Assembly (NCBI GenBank): GCA_003345555.1
Contig: PRDJ01000075.1
Coordinates: 1 to 33,099, forward strand
Length of the DNA: 33,099 bases
Origin: Candidatus Thorarchaeota archaeon
GTDB taxonomy: Archaea > Asgardarchaeota > Thorarchaeia > Thorarchaeales > Thorarchaeaceae
Direction: 5' to 3'
The notes below the pieces were generated by a model. That model had not been told where the DNA came from and did not search any database. It saw only the letters and a list, made by a program, of their open reading frames with translations. A program made the position numbers and the translations under genes. Below, one piece after another: positions 23,398-30,460 of this stretch (position 1 is the stretch's first letter; every line of letters begins with the position of its first letter).

Positions 23398-23925
23398 TTA
23401 GTCACGAATCGACTTCAGCCCGGTTGGATACCTTGCTGCTAGGTCCTTGTAAATCGATTTGAATCTCGAAAGCTCATCCTTGTGCCGTTGTTGAACGTCA
23501 CCAATTACCTTCGCAGGTACACCAACAGCAATCTTCTCATCTGGCACCTGGAAGCTTTGCGTGATTACTGCGCCTTCTCCAACGATGGCCCAGCGTCCAA
23601 TCACGGCATAGTCTGACACTATCGCGCCCATCCCTATCACTGCCTCGTCCTTCACGGTCGCATTATGTATGATGCAGCCGTGACCAAGAGTCACATTCTT
23701 GCCGACGGTTGTCTTCTCACCGGGTCTCGCATGTACAACCACATTGTCCTGAACACTCGTTCCGTCACCAATCGCCACCTCTCCGTAGTCACCTTTGACA
23801 ACAGCCCCAGGTGCGATGTAGCAGAGGCTGCCAATCGAGACCTTTCCAATCACTGTGGCAGAATGACTGACGTATGCCTTATCACTGATAGCGGGGACCC
23901 TACCTTCGAATTCGTAGACTGTCAT
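23398..23925 (-). CDS. Gamma-carbonic-anhydrase-like (left-handed beta-helix) protein, CamH type
   Basis: 175 residues with hexapeptide-repeat coils (AYVSHSATVIGKVSIG, AIGDGTSVQDNVVV, and similar) forming a left-handed beta-helix, then a C-terminal helix. The three zinc-binding histidines of the family are in place: H65, H82 and H87 (NVVVHARPG, TLGHGCIIHNA). The long acidic loop of Cam that carries the proton-shuttle Glu is missing, which matches the CamH/YrdA group, many of which are poorly active carbonic anhydrases. VPAKVIGDVQ near the end is typical. A near-palindromic site (23949-23966) overlaps its predicted promoter position. It is divergent from the swivel-like protein. Confidence 0.9.
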   Translation of the reverse strand: MTVYEFEGRVPAISDKAYVSHSATVIGKVSIGSLCYIAPGAVVKGDYGEVAIGDGTSVQDNVVVHARPGEKTTVGKNVTLGHGCIIHNATVKDEAVIGMGAIVSDYAVIGRWAIVGEGAVITQSFQVPDEKIAVGVPAKVIGDVQQRHKDELSRFKSIYKDLAARYPTGLKSIRD

Positions 23926-23948
23926 GCAGAATCACGAAAAAGGCAGGT

Positions 23949-23966
23949 ACTAACATCGATATTAGT
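23949..23966. promoter_or_regulatory. Near-perfect 18-bp palindrome in the divergent region (candidate operator)
   Basis: ACTAACATCGATATTAGT is palindromic except for one mismatched pair (16 of 18 bases symmetric). It lies 24-41 nt from the gamma-carbonic-anhydrase start (23925), where that gene's TATA box should be, and about 94 nt from the ATG at 24060. It could be a repressor operator. Confidence 0.4.
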
Positions 23967-24059
23967 GTGGAGGTCGATTCCACCGCGACGGTCAAGTCTG
24001 GCGAAACGTTAAATGCCAGCGCGGCGGATTGATTACTGACCGCATTCTGTAAAACAGGG

Positions 24060-24467
24060 ATGGCTCACATGACAAAGAAGACACCCAAGACTGAGGAGCC
24101 GCACGTGTTTCCGATTCTGAAGGGGGAATCAGTGGGACGCAGTGGTGAATTCACTGGTCGAGCAGTCGTTGTTGTAAATCCTAAGAGCCTGAAACGACGC
24201 TGGGCATCGGACGAGATCCCAGTTCTAGGCATGAATCTGGAAAAACACCTCAAGACAAACGCTCGTGAACTGAACAGCCTCTTCACCAAGGTGTCAGCAG
24301 TACTAGCAGAGTTCGGCGAATCAATCGGGGAGTTTGCCTCAGTCGCCTATGCGCAGCAGGCAATCGGAATCATAAAAGTTCAAGATGCATCACACGTTCT
24401 TGAAACTGACATGCACATCCGTCTCCATGCATCCGAGAACCTGGGAGAGGTCTTCTTCATCTCGTGA
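24060..24467 (+). CDS. PEP-utilising-enzyme swivel-like domain protein lacking the catalytic histidine
   Basis: 135 residues. The pattern GEFTGRAVVVVNPKSLKRRWASDEIPVL, VSAVLAEFGESIGEFASVAYAQQAIGII and HVLETDMHIRLHASENLGEVFFIS matches the mobile phosphohistidine domain of PEP synthase/PPDK as a stand-alone protein. In active enzymes the TxGGxxSHAA motif supplies the phosphorylated His. Here the same place reads EFGESIGEFA, with S and H replaced by G90 and E91, so it probably cannot carry a phosphoryl group. Fold assignment is by pattern only. It may bind a partner instead of catalysing. Start: ATG 24060, with a second in-frame ATG at 24069. Confidence 0.55.
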   Translation: MAHMTKKTPKTEEPHVFPILKGESVGRSGEFTGRAVVVVNPKSLKRRWASDEIPVLGMNLEKHLKTNARELNSLFTKVSAVLAEFGESIGEFASVAYAQQAIGIIKVQDASHVLETDMHIRLHASENLGEVFFIS

Positions 24468-24557
24468 TTTCCGGACAGAAGAATCATAGCACTGCTCCCT
24501 ACGACAGAACTTTGCTTTCATCCTAGTGGAGTACTGTACGAATGATGGAAACTGAAA

Positions 24558-24567
24558 GCCTTTATCG
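24558..24567 (+). promoter_or_regulatory. TATA-like box of the membrane protein at 24598
   Basis: GCCTTTATCG lies about 36-40 nt before the start codons at 24598 and 24601. Confidence 0.4.
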
Positions 24568-24597
24568 AGAGGTTGCTTCGAAGCCTCTTGGAGATAT

Positions 24598-25614
24598 GTG
24601 ATGCCCAAGTCAGAGGAGCCGACAAGGCAGTTCCTGAAGCTGGACCTCTGGGCAATCCGAAGGCGCACCTTTTCGGTAGTGCTTATCAGCTTACCAGTAT
24701 TCGCAGCCTATTGTGGGGTTCTCTTACTGCTGTTTCCTGCATCAGGGACGCCCGAAGGAGCCGTCGTTTTGATTGTTGTCGAAGGCGCAGTCGGCCTCGC
24801 GGCCACACGCAAATACAGTGGTCTTGGAGCAGGAACCAGGTCCCGACTAGGTTTCGTAGACCCTTCGATTCTAGGCTCAGGCTGGAAAGAAGTAACGGCC
24901 GACATGCATCGAGAGGAAATCTCGCGCCTCTTCGAAAGGACATACGCCGAAATCGACGAACACGAAAGCTCGAGAGCAGACGATTTGAACGATGTTGCAT
25001 GGTTCGCTGTACTAGCCTACTCAGTCACCAGCATGGGGATAGCAGTCGCCACCGGACCCAAGATGTATCTGGTACTAGGTGCAGCCGGTCTTCTTCTCGT
25101 ACTATGCGGTGTCTGTTATGTTGCGGGCTATCGAAACTATCGGATTAGACTTCTGGAAGAAGATGTGGATCAGCTTCAGCATCATGTAATGGCTCGATTA
25201 TCTGCCCTTGAGATCATCATCACAAAAGGTCGAAGCTGCGTACAGTGGCTTGAGAAGGAAAAGCTCAGAGTCCTTTCTGATGTAGGATTCGTTGTTGAGT
25301 CACCTAATACCACAGTATCCTATTGGTTTGGAATTCCATCTCAACAGTCTGAACGGTTTGAAATCATCGGACCTCATGAGCTCTCGCCGGGTCTTCTCGC
25401 CAGACTGAGAAATGCTCCAATCATGACACAATCAGGCTGGCAACTTTCTACCCGCCAACAAGAATCGAATCTCATGATTCAGATATTCAACCCCGTGAAG
25501 TTGGTGAGATTCCATCCAGACTGCTCAGTCGTACTGAATCCCACTTTTTCCTCTGCGGCATCCGCCGTTCTGGTCGAGAGCATGTCAATGCTTGTTGGCC
25601 TCTTTGTAATATAG
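24598..25614 (+). CDS. Four-helix membrane protein with soluble C-terminal domain, unknown function
   Basis: 338 residues, not recognised. Two N-terminal membrane segments (about 26-49 and 55-70), a charged cytoplasmic linker (about 72-130, MHREEISRLFERTYAEIDEHESSR), two more segments (about 131-150 and 153-174), then a helix with heptad-like spacing (LLEEDVDQLQHHVMARLSALEIII) and a soluble domain of about 130 residues (VLSDVGFVVESPNTTVSYWFGIP; GPHELSPGLLARLRNAP; LVRFHPDCSVVLNP). The soluble domain looks like a mixed beta-rich sensor domain. The start is GTG 24598 or ATG 24601; GGAG upstream is better spaced to the ATG. It sits alone between the swivel-like protein and the oxidoreductase. Confidence 0.75.
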   Translation: MMPKSEEPTRQFLKLDLWAIRRRTFSVVLISLPVFAAYCGVLLLLFPASGTPEGAVVLIVVEGAVGLAATRKYSGLGAGTRSRLGFVDPSILGSGWKEVTADMHREEISRLFERTYAEIDEHESSRADDLNDVAWFAVLAYSVTSMGIAVATGPKMYLVLGAAGLLLVLCGVCYVAGYRNYRIRLLEEDVDQLQHHVMARLSALEIIITKGRSCVQWLEKEKLRVLSDVGFVVESPNTTVSYWFGIPSQQSERFEIIGPHELSPGLLARLRNAPIMTQSGWQLSTRQQESNLMIQIFNPVKLVRFHPDCSVVLNPTFSSAASAVLVESMSMLVGLFVI

Positions 25615-25709
25615 CTTGGGCCCCCGGCTCGTCAGACAGGGCCGCAATTGAGGCGTGGCCAAACACACAGCGCCCTCGAGATGCCTGTCGCTAGATTCAA
25701 TAAGACCCT

Positions 25710-26930
25710 TTGAAGGTAGCCAATCCGAACAGAAAAATGGCTAGAACCATCGGCATCATCGGCAACGGCGTGGCCGCCATTACTGCGACGCGTGAGATCG
25801 CCCATATCGACCCAAGTGTGAAGATTGAAGTCTTTACCGACGAACGTCACGCTTACTACCCAAGACCTAGGCTTATTGACTATATTGCAGGTCGTGTGAA
25901 CGAGAAGGATATCATTCAGTATGATCAAGACTGGTATGAGAAGCAGGGCGCGCAACTGCATCTCTCTGAGGCCGCTGCAAAGGTCGACTCGCAGACAAGA
26001 AGTATAGTCACTCATTCTTCCACTCATTCTGGTTTCGGTGCCGTGCTGGTCGGCGTCGGGAGCTACCCATTCATCCCTCCCATTCAAGGTACAGACAAAC
26101 GAGGGGTTTTCGTTCTCAGGACCCTGGATGATGCGACGATAATTCGAGACTCAATAAGAGGCGCGGGTCAAGTAGTAATCGTGGGAGGAGGCATCCTTGG
26201 AGTGGAACTCGCCGCTGCAGTCCGGGAAGCGGGCCAAGAACCAGTGGTTGTCACGAACATCGACACACTGCTGCCTGCACAACTCGACCACAATGCAAGC
26301 GGATTGTTGACCAAGAGACTAAGAGAGATGGGCATTAGGGTCTTGATGAATTATGCATGCAAGGAAATCACCGGAGGCGACCGGGCAACCGGTGTTGTGC
26401 CCACGACGGGAAACTCCATTGCAGGTGATATGATTGTCGTTGCGACTGGCGTTAAGCCCAACGTTGAGCTCGCCAAAGCAACGGGCATTGGGGTCGGCAG
26501 AGGAATCATCGTCGACGAACGAATGCAGACTTCGGTTCCAAGGGTTTTCGCTGCGGGTGACTGTATCGAGTGGAAAGGGACGTACTATGGAATAATACCT
26601 GTGGCCCTAGAAAGTGCGAAGGTCGCTGCACGCAACATGCTCAAGCCAGACAGCGCAAGATACGAGGGTACAATTCCATCGAACACGCTACAAGTTGCTG
26701 GCATAGACTTGACCTCGATTGGCGTTTTCAATCCACAGACTCCGGAGTACGAGTCGTTTGTACGAACGGATGCTCAGAGGGGAACATATCTCAAAGTAGT
26801 GACCAAGGATGGCACGGCAGTTGGCGGTATTGCATTTGGTGACAGGAAGTTCGCGGTGAAGTTGAGAGGCTTGGTGATGAATCACAAGGACTTGTCGAGG
26901 CTGAAGGATGCAGTCTTCGACGCTGATTGA
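25710..26930 (+). CDS. FAD/NAD(P)-dependent pyridine nucleotide-disulfide-type oxidoreductase
   Basis: A flavoprotein of 397-406 residues with two Rossmann folds. FAD: IGIIGNGVAAITATREI (GxGxxA, residues 13-29). NAD(P)H: VVIVGGGILGVELAAAVREAG (GxGxxG). FAD-ribityl: VFAAGDCIE near residue 281. No CxxxxC redox pair, so it is not a disulfide reductase; it resembles the rubredoxin/ferredoxin/nitrite-reductase-type reductases (NirB FAD module, rubredoxin reductase). A C-terminal domain (about 320-406, TLQVAGIDLTSIGVFNPQ) is the usual small domain. The likely start is ATG 25737 (MARTIGIIGNG), with TTG 25710 as the upstream alternative. Partner protein is unknown. Confidence 0.88.
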   Translation: MKVANPNRKMARTIGIIGNGVAAITATREIAHIDPSVKIEVFTDERHAYYPRPRLIDYIAGRVNEKDIIQYDQDWYEKQGAQLHLSEAAAKVDSQTRSIVTHSSTHSGFGAVLVGVGSYPFIPPIQGTDKRGVFVLRTLDDATIIRDSIRGAGQVVIVGGGILGVELAAAVREAGQEPVVVTNIDTLLPAQLDHNASGLLTKRLREMGIRVLMNYACKEITGGDRATGVVPTTGNSIAGDMIVVATGVKPNVELAKATGIGVGRGIIVDERMQTSVPRVFAAGDCIEWKGTYYGIIPVALESAKVAARNMLKPDSARYEGTIPSNTLQVAGIDLTSIGVFNPQTPEYESFVRTDAQRGTYLKVVTKDGTAVGGIAFGDRKFAVKLRGLVMNHKDLSRLKDAVFDAD

Positions 26931-26934
26931 TTAC

Positions 26935-27084
26935 TCACTCCTGGATTTCAACCAATGATTGACGCCCCTTGCCCTGTGGCACTAGCGAAATCACACTCTC
27001 CGCAGACGCCCGCAGCTCGTCCATATGCGTTACTACTATGACCTGATCCAGAGATTCGATATCTACGACAGCTTGAGGAAACCA
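26935..27084 (-). pseudogene. Remnant of a Rad50/SMC-like ATPase C-terminus
   Basis: On the minus strand, in the same frame as GH3 but after its tandem TGA-TGA stops, an open frame of 49 codons reads WFPQAVVDIESLDQVIVVTH, then MDELRASAESVISLV and PQGKGRQSLVEIQE before a TGA. 'Q-V-I-V-V-T-H-x-D-E-L' followed by helix and 'V' is the pattern of the H-loop and tail of Rad50/SbcC/SMC-type ATPases. There is no start codon near its beginning, and the Walker motifs are missing, so this seems to be the end of a lost gene. A short gene beginning at the internal ATG is possible but unlikely. Confidence 0.5.
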
Positions 27085-27087
27085 TCA

Positions 27088-28632
27088 TCAATCCTGAGCA
27101 GCGAGTACCTGAGTATCGGTAGTGAGAGTCACTGGTTTGGCCTGGATGTGTGTTGCTCGAACGACATTCTCGAAGTACGATGATTTCATGAGCGTTAATG
27201 TAGTCGGGCCGAGTGCGCCTGACTCCCTGACTATACGGAATTCCTCGCTGTCCGACATCAATGCCTCTTCAAGAGCTGTGAGAAACTCGACTGCATCGAT
27301 ATTGTTGTTACCCAACATGAGAGCTAGCGTGTAATGCGGTATTCCGTTTTCAACCAAACCGACCATACAGTAGTCTGACACCTGAACGCCAGTCTTCAAG
27401 CAGGCTGCGGCCATGGCATTGGATACATGCTTGTCGGATAGCTTTTCGCCCGACATGTTGACAATCTTGCCTTTTCTACTGATTGATCGTATTGTGTAAG
27501 GATTGGTGTTTGTGAAGGTCAACATATCACCGAGTCGATACCTATAGCACCCTGTGTTATTCGTCAGAACCATCTCATACCTGAATCCCTTCCTGACCTC
27601 CGACAAGGGCACTACAGTGGGATTGAGAACTTCTACTTCACTCTCGGGGATGAACTCAAGGTAATTAAGACTCGGAAGCAGCTGAATTCCCGGTTCTTCG
27701 AAGAGCTGACCTCCATAGAAGCCCTCAGACCCTCCGTACATATCAAGAATCCTCGCAGTCGGCAGTGTCTTGCTGATCCATTCTCTGTAGGGGTCACAAT
27801 CTATTCCAGAAGTGGTAAGCAGCCGCAGATTAGGCCATAGGCCTTGTACGTCCATCATGCCTTCGTCGTTCACGAGCCGTCTGATTCTCTGTTCGTGCCG
27901 GGTTCCCTTCAAAGAGTCAAGCAACCATGGACCGTATTGAGTCTGCATCCTGCGGACAAGCGCTAGCAACAGTGTGCTTATGCCCAGCAAGCCCGTCACG
28001 TTGGTTGTTGCAAGAAGATTGGCATAACGTTTCATCTTCTCATCAACGTCAGTTATGTTGAATACATCCTCTCCGGGTTTCATCAGTCTCTTGAGAAGCG
28101 GATTGAAGCGTCTAATCATTGCACCTGTAGCATATCCTACGGGGATTCCATTAATGTGATCGATAACGGCTGGCGCGCCCAGTGTTACGAGGGTACCGTC
28201 GAATATCTTGGCATTGTCTGAATCAGCATTGACAAATGCCAACCACACAAGCATCGTTCCTTTCGAAGTGTCCTCAGCTCCACTCTCCGTCAAGGGAATG
28301 TACTTCGGCTTTCCTGTCGTTCCTGAAGTCTTCAGATACCATATTACCGGGTCGGCAGTCAACACTTGTCCGTTCGGATTGTCGTACGTCATCTTCAGGT
28401 ACGGTTCCATGCCATGGTAGTCGAAGAGCGGGACATTGGACGAATACTCTTCCGAGTTCCTTATGGATTCAAAGTCGTATCTCTTACCAAAAACAGTACC
28501 TTTGTGACGTGCGAGCACGGACATGAGCTTCTCTTCTGTAAGCTCAATGGGGTTGCTCAGAATATGCTCTACTTCCTTGGCCTTTCTTCTGGCCATCAAT
28601 GAAACAAGCCGTCTCATGATTGACATCTGCAT
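27088..28632 (-). CDS. GH3-family acyl-adenylating enzyme (auxin-responsive GH3/JAR1-like fold)
   Basis: 514 residues, typical GH3 length. The family belongs to the ANL adenylating superfamily and in plants conjugates hormone carboxylates to amino acids. Motifs: motif I TSGTTGKPKYIP (102-113), motif II YGGSEGFYGG (299-308), and motif III RYRLGD (364-369). GH3 proteins occur in bacteria and some archaea, where substrates are unknown. The N-terminal helices (MRRLVSLMARRKAKEVEHIL) and 'FGKRYDFESIRNSEEYSSNVPLFDY' match the GH3 beginning. The start is strongly supported by AAGGAGG 6 nt before the ATG at 28632. It is divergent from the gene cluster at 29242 across 609 nt. The activated acid cannot be guessed here. 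Confidence 0.93.
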   Translation of the reverse strand: MQMSIMRRLVSLMARRKAKEVEHILSNPIELTEEKLMSVLARHKGTVFGKRYDFESIRNSEEYSSNVPLFDYHGMEPYLKMTYDNPNGQVLTADPVIWYLKTSGTTGKPKYIPLTESGAEDTSKGTMLVWLAFVNADSDNAKIFDGTLVTLGAPAVIDHINGIPVGYATGAMIRRFNPLLKRLMKPGEDVFNITDVDEKMKRYANLLATTNVTGLLGISTLLLALVRRMQTQYGPWLLDSLKGTRHEQRIRRLVNDEGMMDVQGLWPNLRLLTTSGIDCDPYREWISKTLPTARILDMYGGSEGFYGGQLFEEPGIQLLPSLNYLEFIPESEVEVLNPTVVPLSEVRKGFRYEMVLTNNTGCYRYRLGDMLTFTNTNPYTIRSISRKGKIVNMSGEKLSDKHVSNAMAAACLKTGVQVSDYCMVGLVENGIPHYTLALMLGNNNIDAVEFLTALEEALMSDSEEFRIVRESGALGPTTLTLMKSSYFENVVRATHIQAKPVTLTTDTQVLAAQD

Positions 28633-29241
28633 GCATAGCCTCCTTGTGCTTGGAACCGACGGCCCAAGCGATGCTTCGCTATGCGTTACTCTCTGATTGA
28701 TAGCCCCAACGAATCATCACTCCAAGACGGAAGCGTTCATCTTACCGCGTTTCGAGCAACCATAATCCTCTGATTCGTATAATTTCATCCAGAAGTGTCG
28801 TTTCTTGCGTCATCGGTAATATAGCTGGCCCTTGCAGAATGATAATACGGAATTTCCTGATTCGCAAGTATGCATTTGCCATGATAGTTCGTGGGAAGTG
28901 ATCAGTCAGGACAAGATGCCGGAGAGGAAGACTCAGGCAGACACGCTTCTGACACCTTCAGAGGTCCTGCAGGAGCACACGGGCAGAGAACCTAGCAAGA
29001 AGGCATACGCTTGACATCACGGTAGTATCGAACCATATTGCAGGACCTAGACTTTTCCGTAAGGATATATCTGGCGGGCCAATTTTGCTGTCCCATTTTA
29101 TGACCAGAGCATCCATAGTTTCCCGTTTTGTATCGCAAGGTTAGATGTTGAGTATTTCTGTTCTTACGGCTTTATGGGTTCCCGTGGTTCTTCATGCCAA
29201 CACCCAAGAGTTCTGTGACCTAGCATGACAACGATGCAAAG
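28633..29241. other. 609-nt intergenic region before the RadA-paralog cluster
   Basis: A long gap with only a weak reading frame (28832-29014, described separately). Several AT-rich promoter-like patches occur: TAATATAG (28817-28824), GGATATATC (29062-29070), CATTTTATG (29094-29102) and CTTTATGG (29169-29176). The last two could serve the operon at 29242. GH3's ribosome-binding site occupies its left end. I see no tRNA, repeats or terminators with strong support. Confidence 0.45.
28832..29014 (+). CDS. Possible small protein (up to 60 aa), doubtful
   Basis: The frame begins TTG (28832) and includes a GTG (near 28898) preceded by GTGGGAA, which would give about 38 residues: MISQDKMPERKTQADTLL followed by TPSEVLQEHTGREPSKKAYA. 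The C-terminal half is amphipathic and charged but resembles nothing I know. A TATA-like patch (28817-28824) fits only the internal start. Could be a non-coding stretch. Listed because the region is otherwise empty. Confidence 0.22.
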   Translation: MQNDNTEFPDSQVCICHDSSWEVISQDKMPERKTQADTLLTPSEVLQEHTGREPSKKAYA

Positions 29242-29991
29242 ATGATCGCCAAGATAGAGGCGCAGCTGTTGTCGGCAAGCGCTGTTCGTAGAAATAACAT
29301 CGGCACTGTGGATGTCACTGGCCCACTCCAAGTGATATTCAACAACGGTGACCGCTGTATCGTCAATGCAAAGCTCCGATATCATGGCCCCGAGAGCAGC
29401 TCATGGTTAGCACTTGTGGTGGGCCTAAGGAGCCGGATCCTCTCTCCGTTCAGCAGGTTTGAAAACGGAAGAGACCGATACATTCCCTGCGACATCCCCG
29501 GCTTGGTTCCCGCTCTAGCGCTCACTCTGGCGCATCAAGATTGTGGACTCGCAGTGAGCGCCATAGCGCACGACGCATTCACTCACCTAGTCCTTGTATT
29601 TGAAGGAGATGTAGCTGCCAAGGGCGGCAATCTCAGATCACTTGCCGCTTCGGTATGGACTTTCATGAAAAGGTGGACCGACTGGACCGATGTTCTGCTG
29701 GCCACCGCTTCGCACGACCCATCGGCGGCTAAATGGAACTTAGACTGGCGAGAATTCCTTGCAGGCGAATCCGGATTTGTAACCATGCCTTGGTTCAGAC
29801 CCATGAACTACCTCGACCGAGCCCTTAGTCTGGAGAGAATTGTTGCGGCCTCCAAATCGCTCTTGGCTTCTGTTCTGAACCAAGCTCAGATGGAGGATCC
29901 CCGGATTCGGACACTCACTTCCTGGCTAGACCAGCTGGCACCCCTTTCAGAGGTCGTCGGTGGAATGGAAGCAGCGGAGGCTGAAGTTTAG
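29242..29991 (+). CDS. Unknown protein, first gene of the RadA-paralog/XPD-like operon
   Basis: 249 residues, not recognised. It looks soluble and alpha/beta: VTGPLQVIFNNGDRCIVNA, WLALVVGLRSRI, CDIPGLVPALALTLAHQDCGLAVSAI, HLVLVFEGDVAAKG, then Trp-rich helices (VWTFMKRWTDWTDVLL) and an acidic tail (GGMEAAEAEV). No nucleotide-binding or catalytic motif is visible. Its stop is one base from the ATG of the next gene, and four more genes follow without gaps, so it probably works with the RadA-like and XPD-like proteins. It could be an assembly factor, a DNA-binding adaptor or a regulatory subunit; all are guesses. The ATG at 29242 has little Shine-Dalgarno sequence. Confidence 0.7.
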   Translation: MIAKIEAQLLSASAVRRNNIGTVDVTGPLQVIFNNGDRCIVNAKLRYHGPESSSWLALVVGLRSRILSPFSRFENGRDRYIPCDIPGLVPALALTLAHQDCGLAVSAIAHDAFTHLVLVFEGDVAAKGGNLRSLAASVWTFMKRWTDWTDVLLATASHDPSAAKWNLDWREFLAGESGFVTMPWFRPMNYLDRALSLERIVAASKSLLASVLNQAQMEDPRIRTLTSWLDQLAPLSEVVGGMEAAEAEV

Positions 29992-29992
29992 T

Positions 29993-30460
29993 ATGATGTG
30001 TAACGATCTATGTCGAAGCTTTTCGAGGTTGACTGTGGAAATCATGGGACCTTCGTGGATAGCCGGTGCTGTGACAGGCATTAGAGCTTCCACAAGGCGA
30101 GAATCGGATTGGATTTGGGACCGATTCATCGAGGAACTCTATGACGCCGCCGAAAGGCTAGGAGACATTCAACCAGCTGAGCCAGCAACCTCACTGGCAG
30201 ATGAATATGGCTTCGCGGGTTCAGCATACGACACTCTCGGGGGTTATGTCAGCACAGCAGGTGAAGTCCGTTCTCAGGGATTGTACTTCAGTGTCTCTCC
30301 GGAACAGTTGGAGAACGTCATAAGACTGCTTCCGGATTTCACAGTGCTCAGGGCAAAGGGCGGCCTCATTGTACCACGTTACGAACTGGGTTCTTTCTTG
30401 AATCTCGTACCTGTGAACGGACCATTGTTGGATCAGCTGACGGAGGGGAGCTTGCAGTGA
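29993..30460 (+). CDS. Unknown protein in the RadA-paralog operon
   Basis: About 155 residues, not recognised. The ATG at 29993 is one base past the previous stop (TAG 29989-29991), so a longer GTG-started frame (29960) overlapping the preceding gene is rejected. Sequence: an N-terminal basic helix (CNDLCRSFSRL), a central charged helix (ESDWIWDRFIEELYDAAERLGD), then a beta-rich half with LYFSVSPEQLENVIRLLPDFTVL and GLIVPRYELGSFL. The final GTGA overlaps the start of the RadA-like gene, implying translational coupling. It has the size of a small partner protein or recombination mediator, but nothing shows its function. Confidence 0.7.
   Translation: MMCNDLCRSFSRLTVEIMGPSWIAGAVTGIRASTRRESDWIWDRFIEELYDAAERLGDIQPAEPATSLADEYGFAGSAYDTLGGYVSTAGEVRSQGLYFSVSPEQLENVIRLLPDFTVLRAKGGLIVPRYELGSFLNLVPVNGPLLDQLTEGSLQ

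Noticed and set aside
29960..29992. Longer GTG-started version of the second gene of the repair-like operon
   Set aside because: It would overlap the preceding gene by 32 nt; the ATG at 29993 lies one base after the previous stop, as elsewhere in the cluster.
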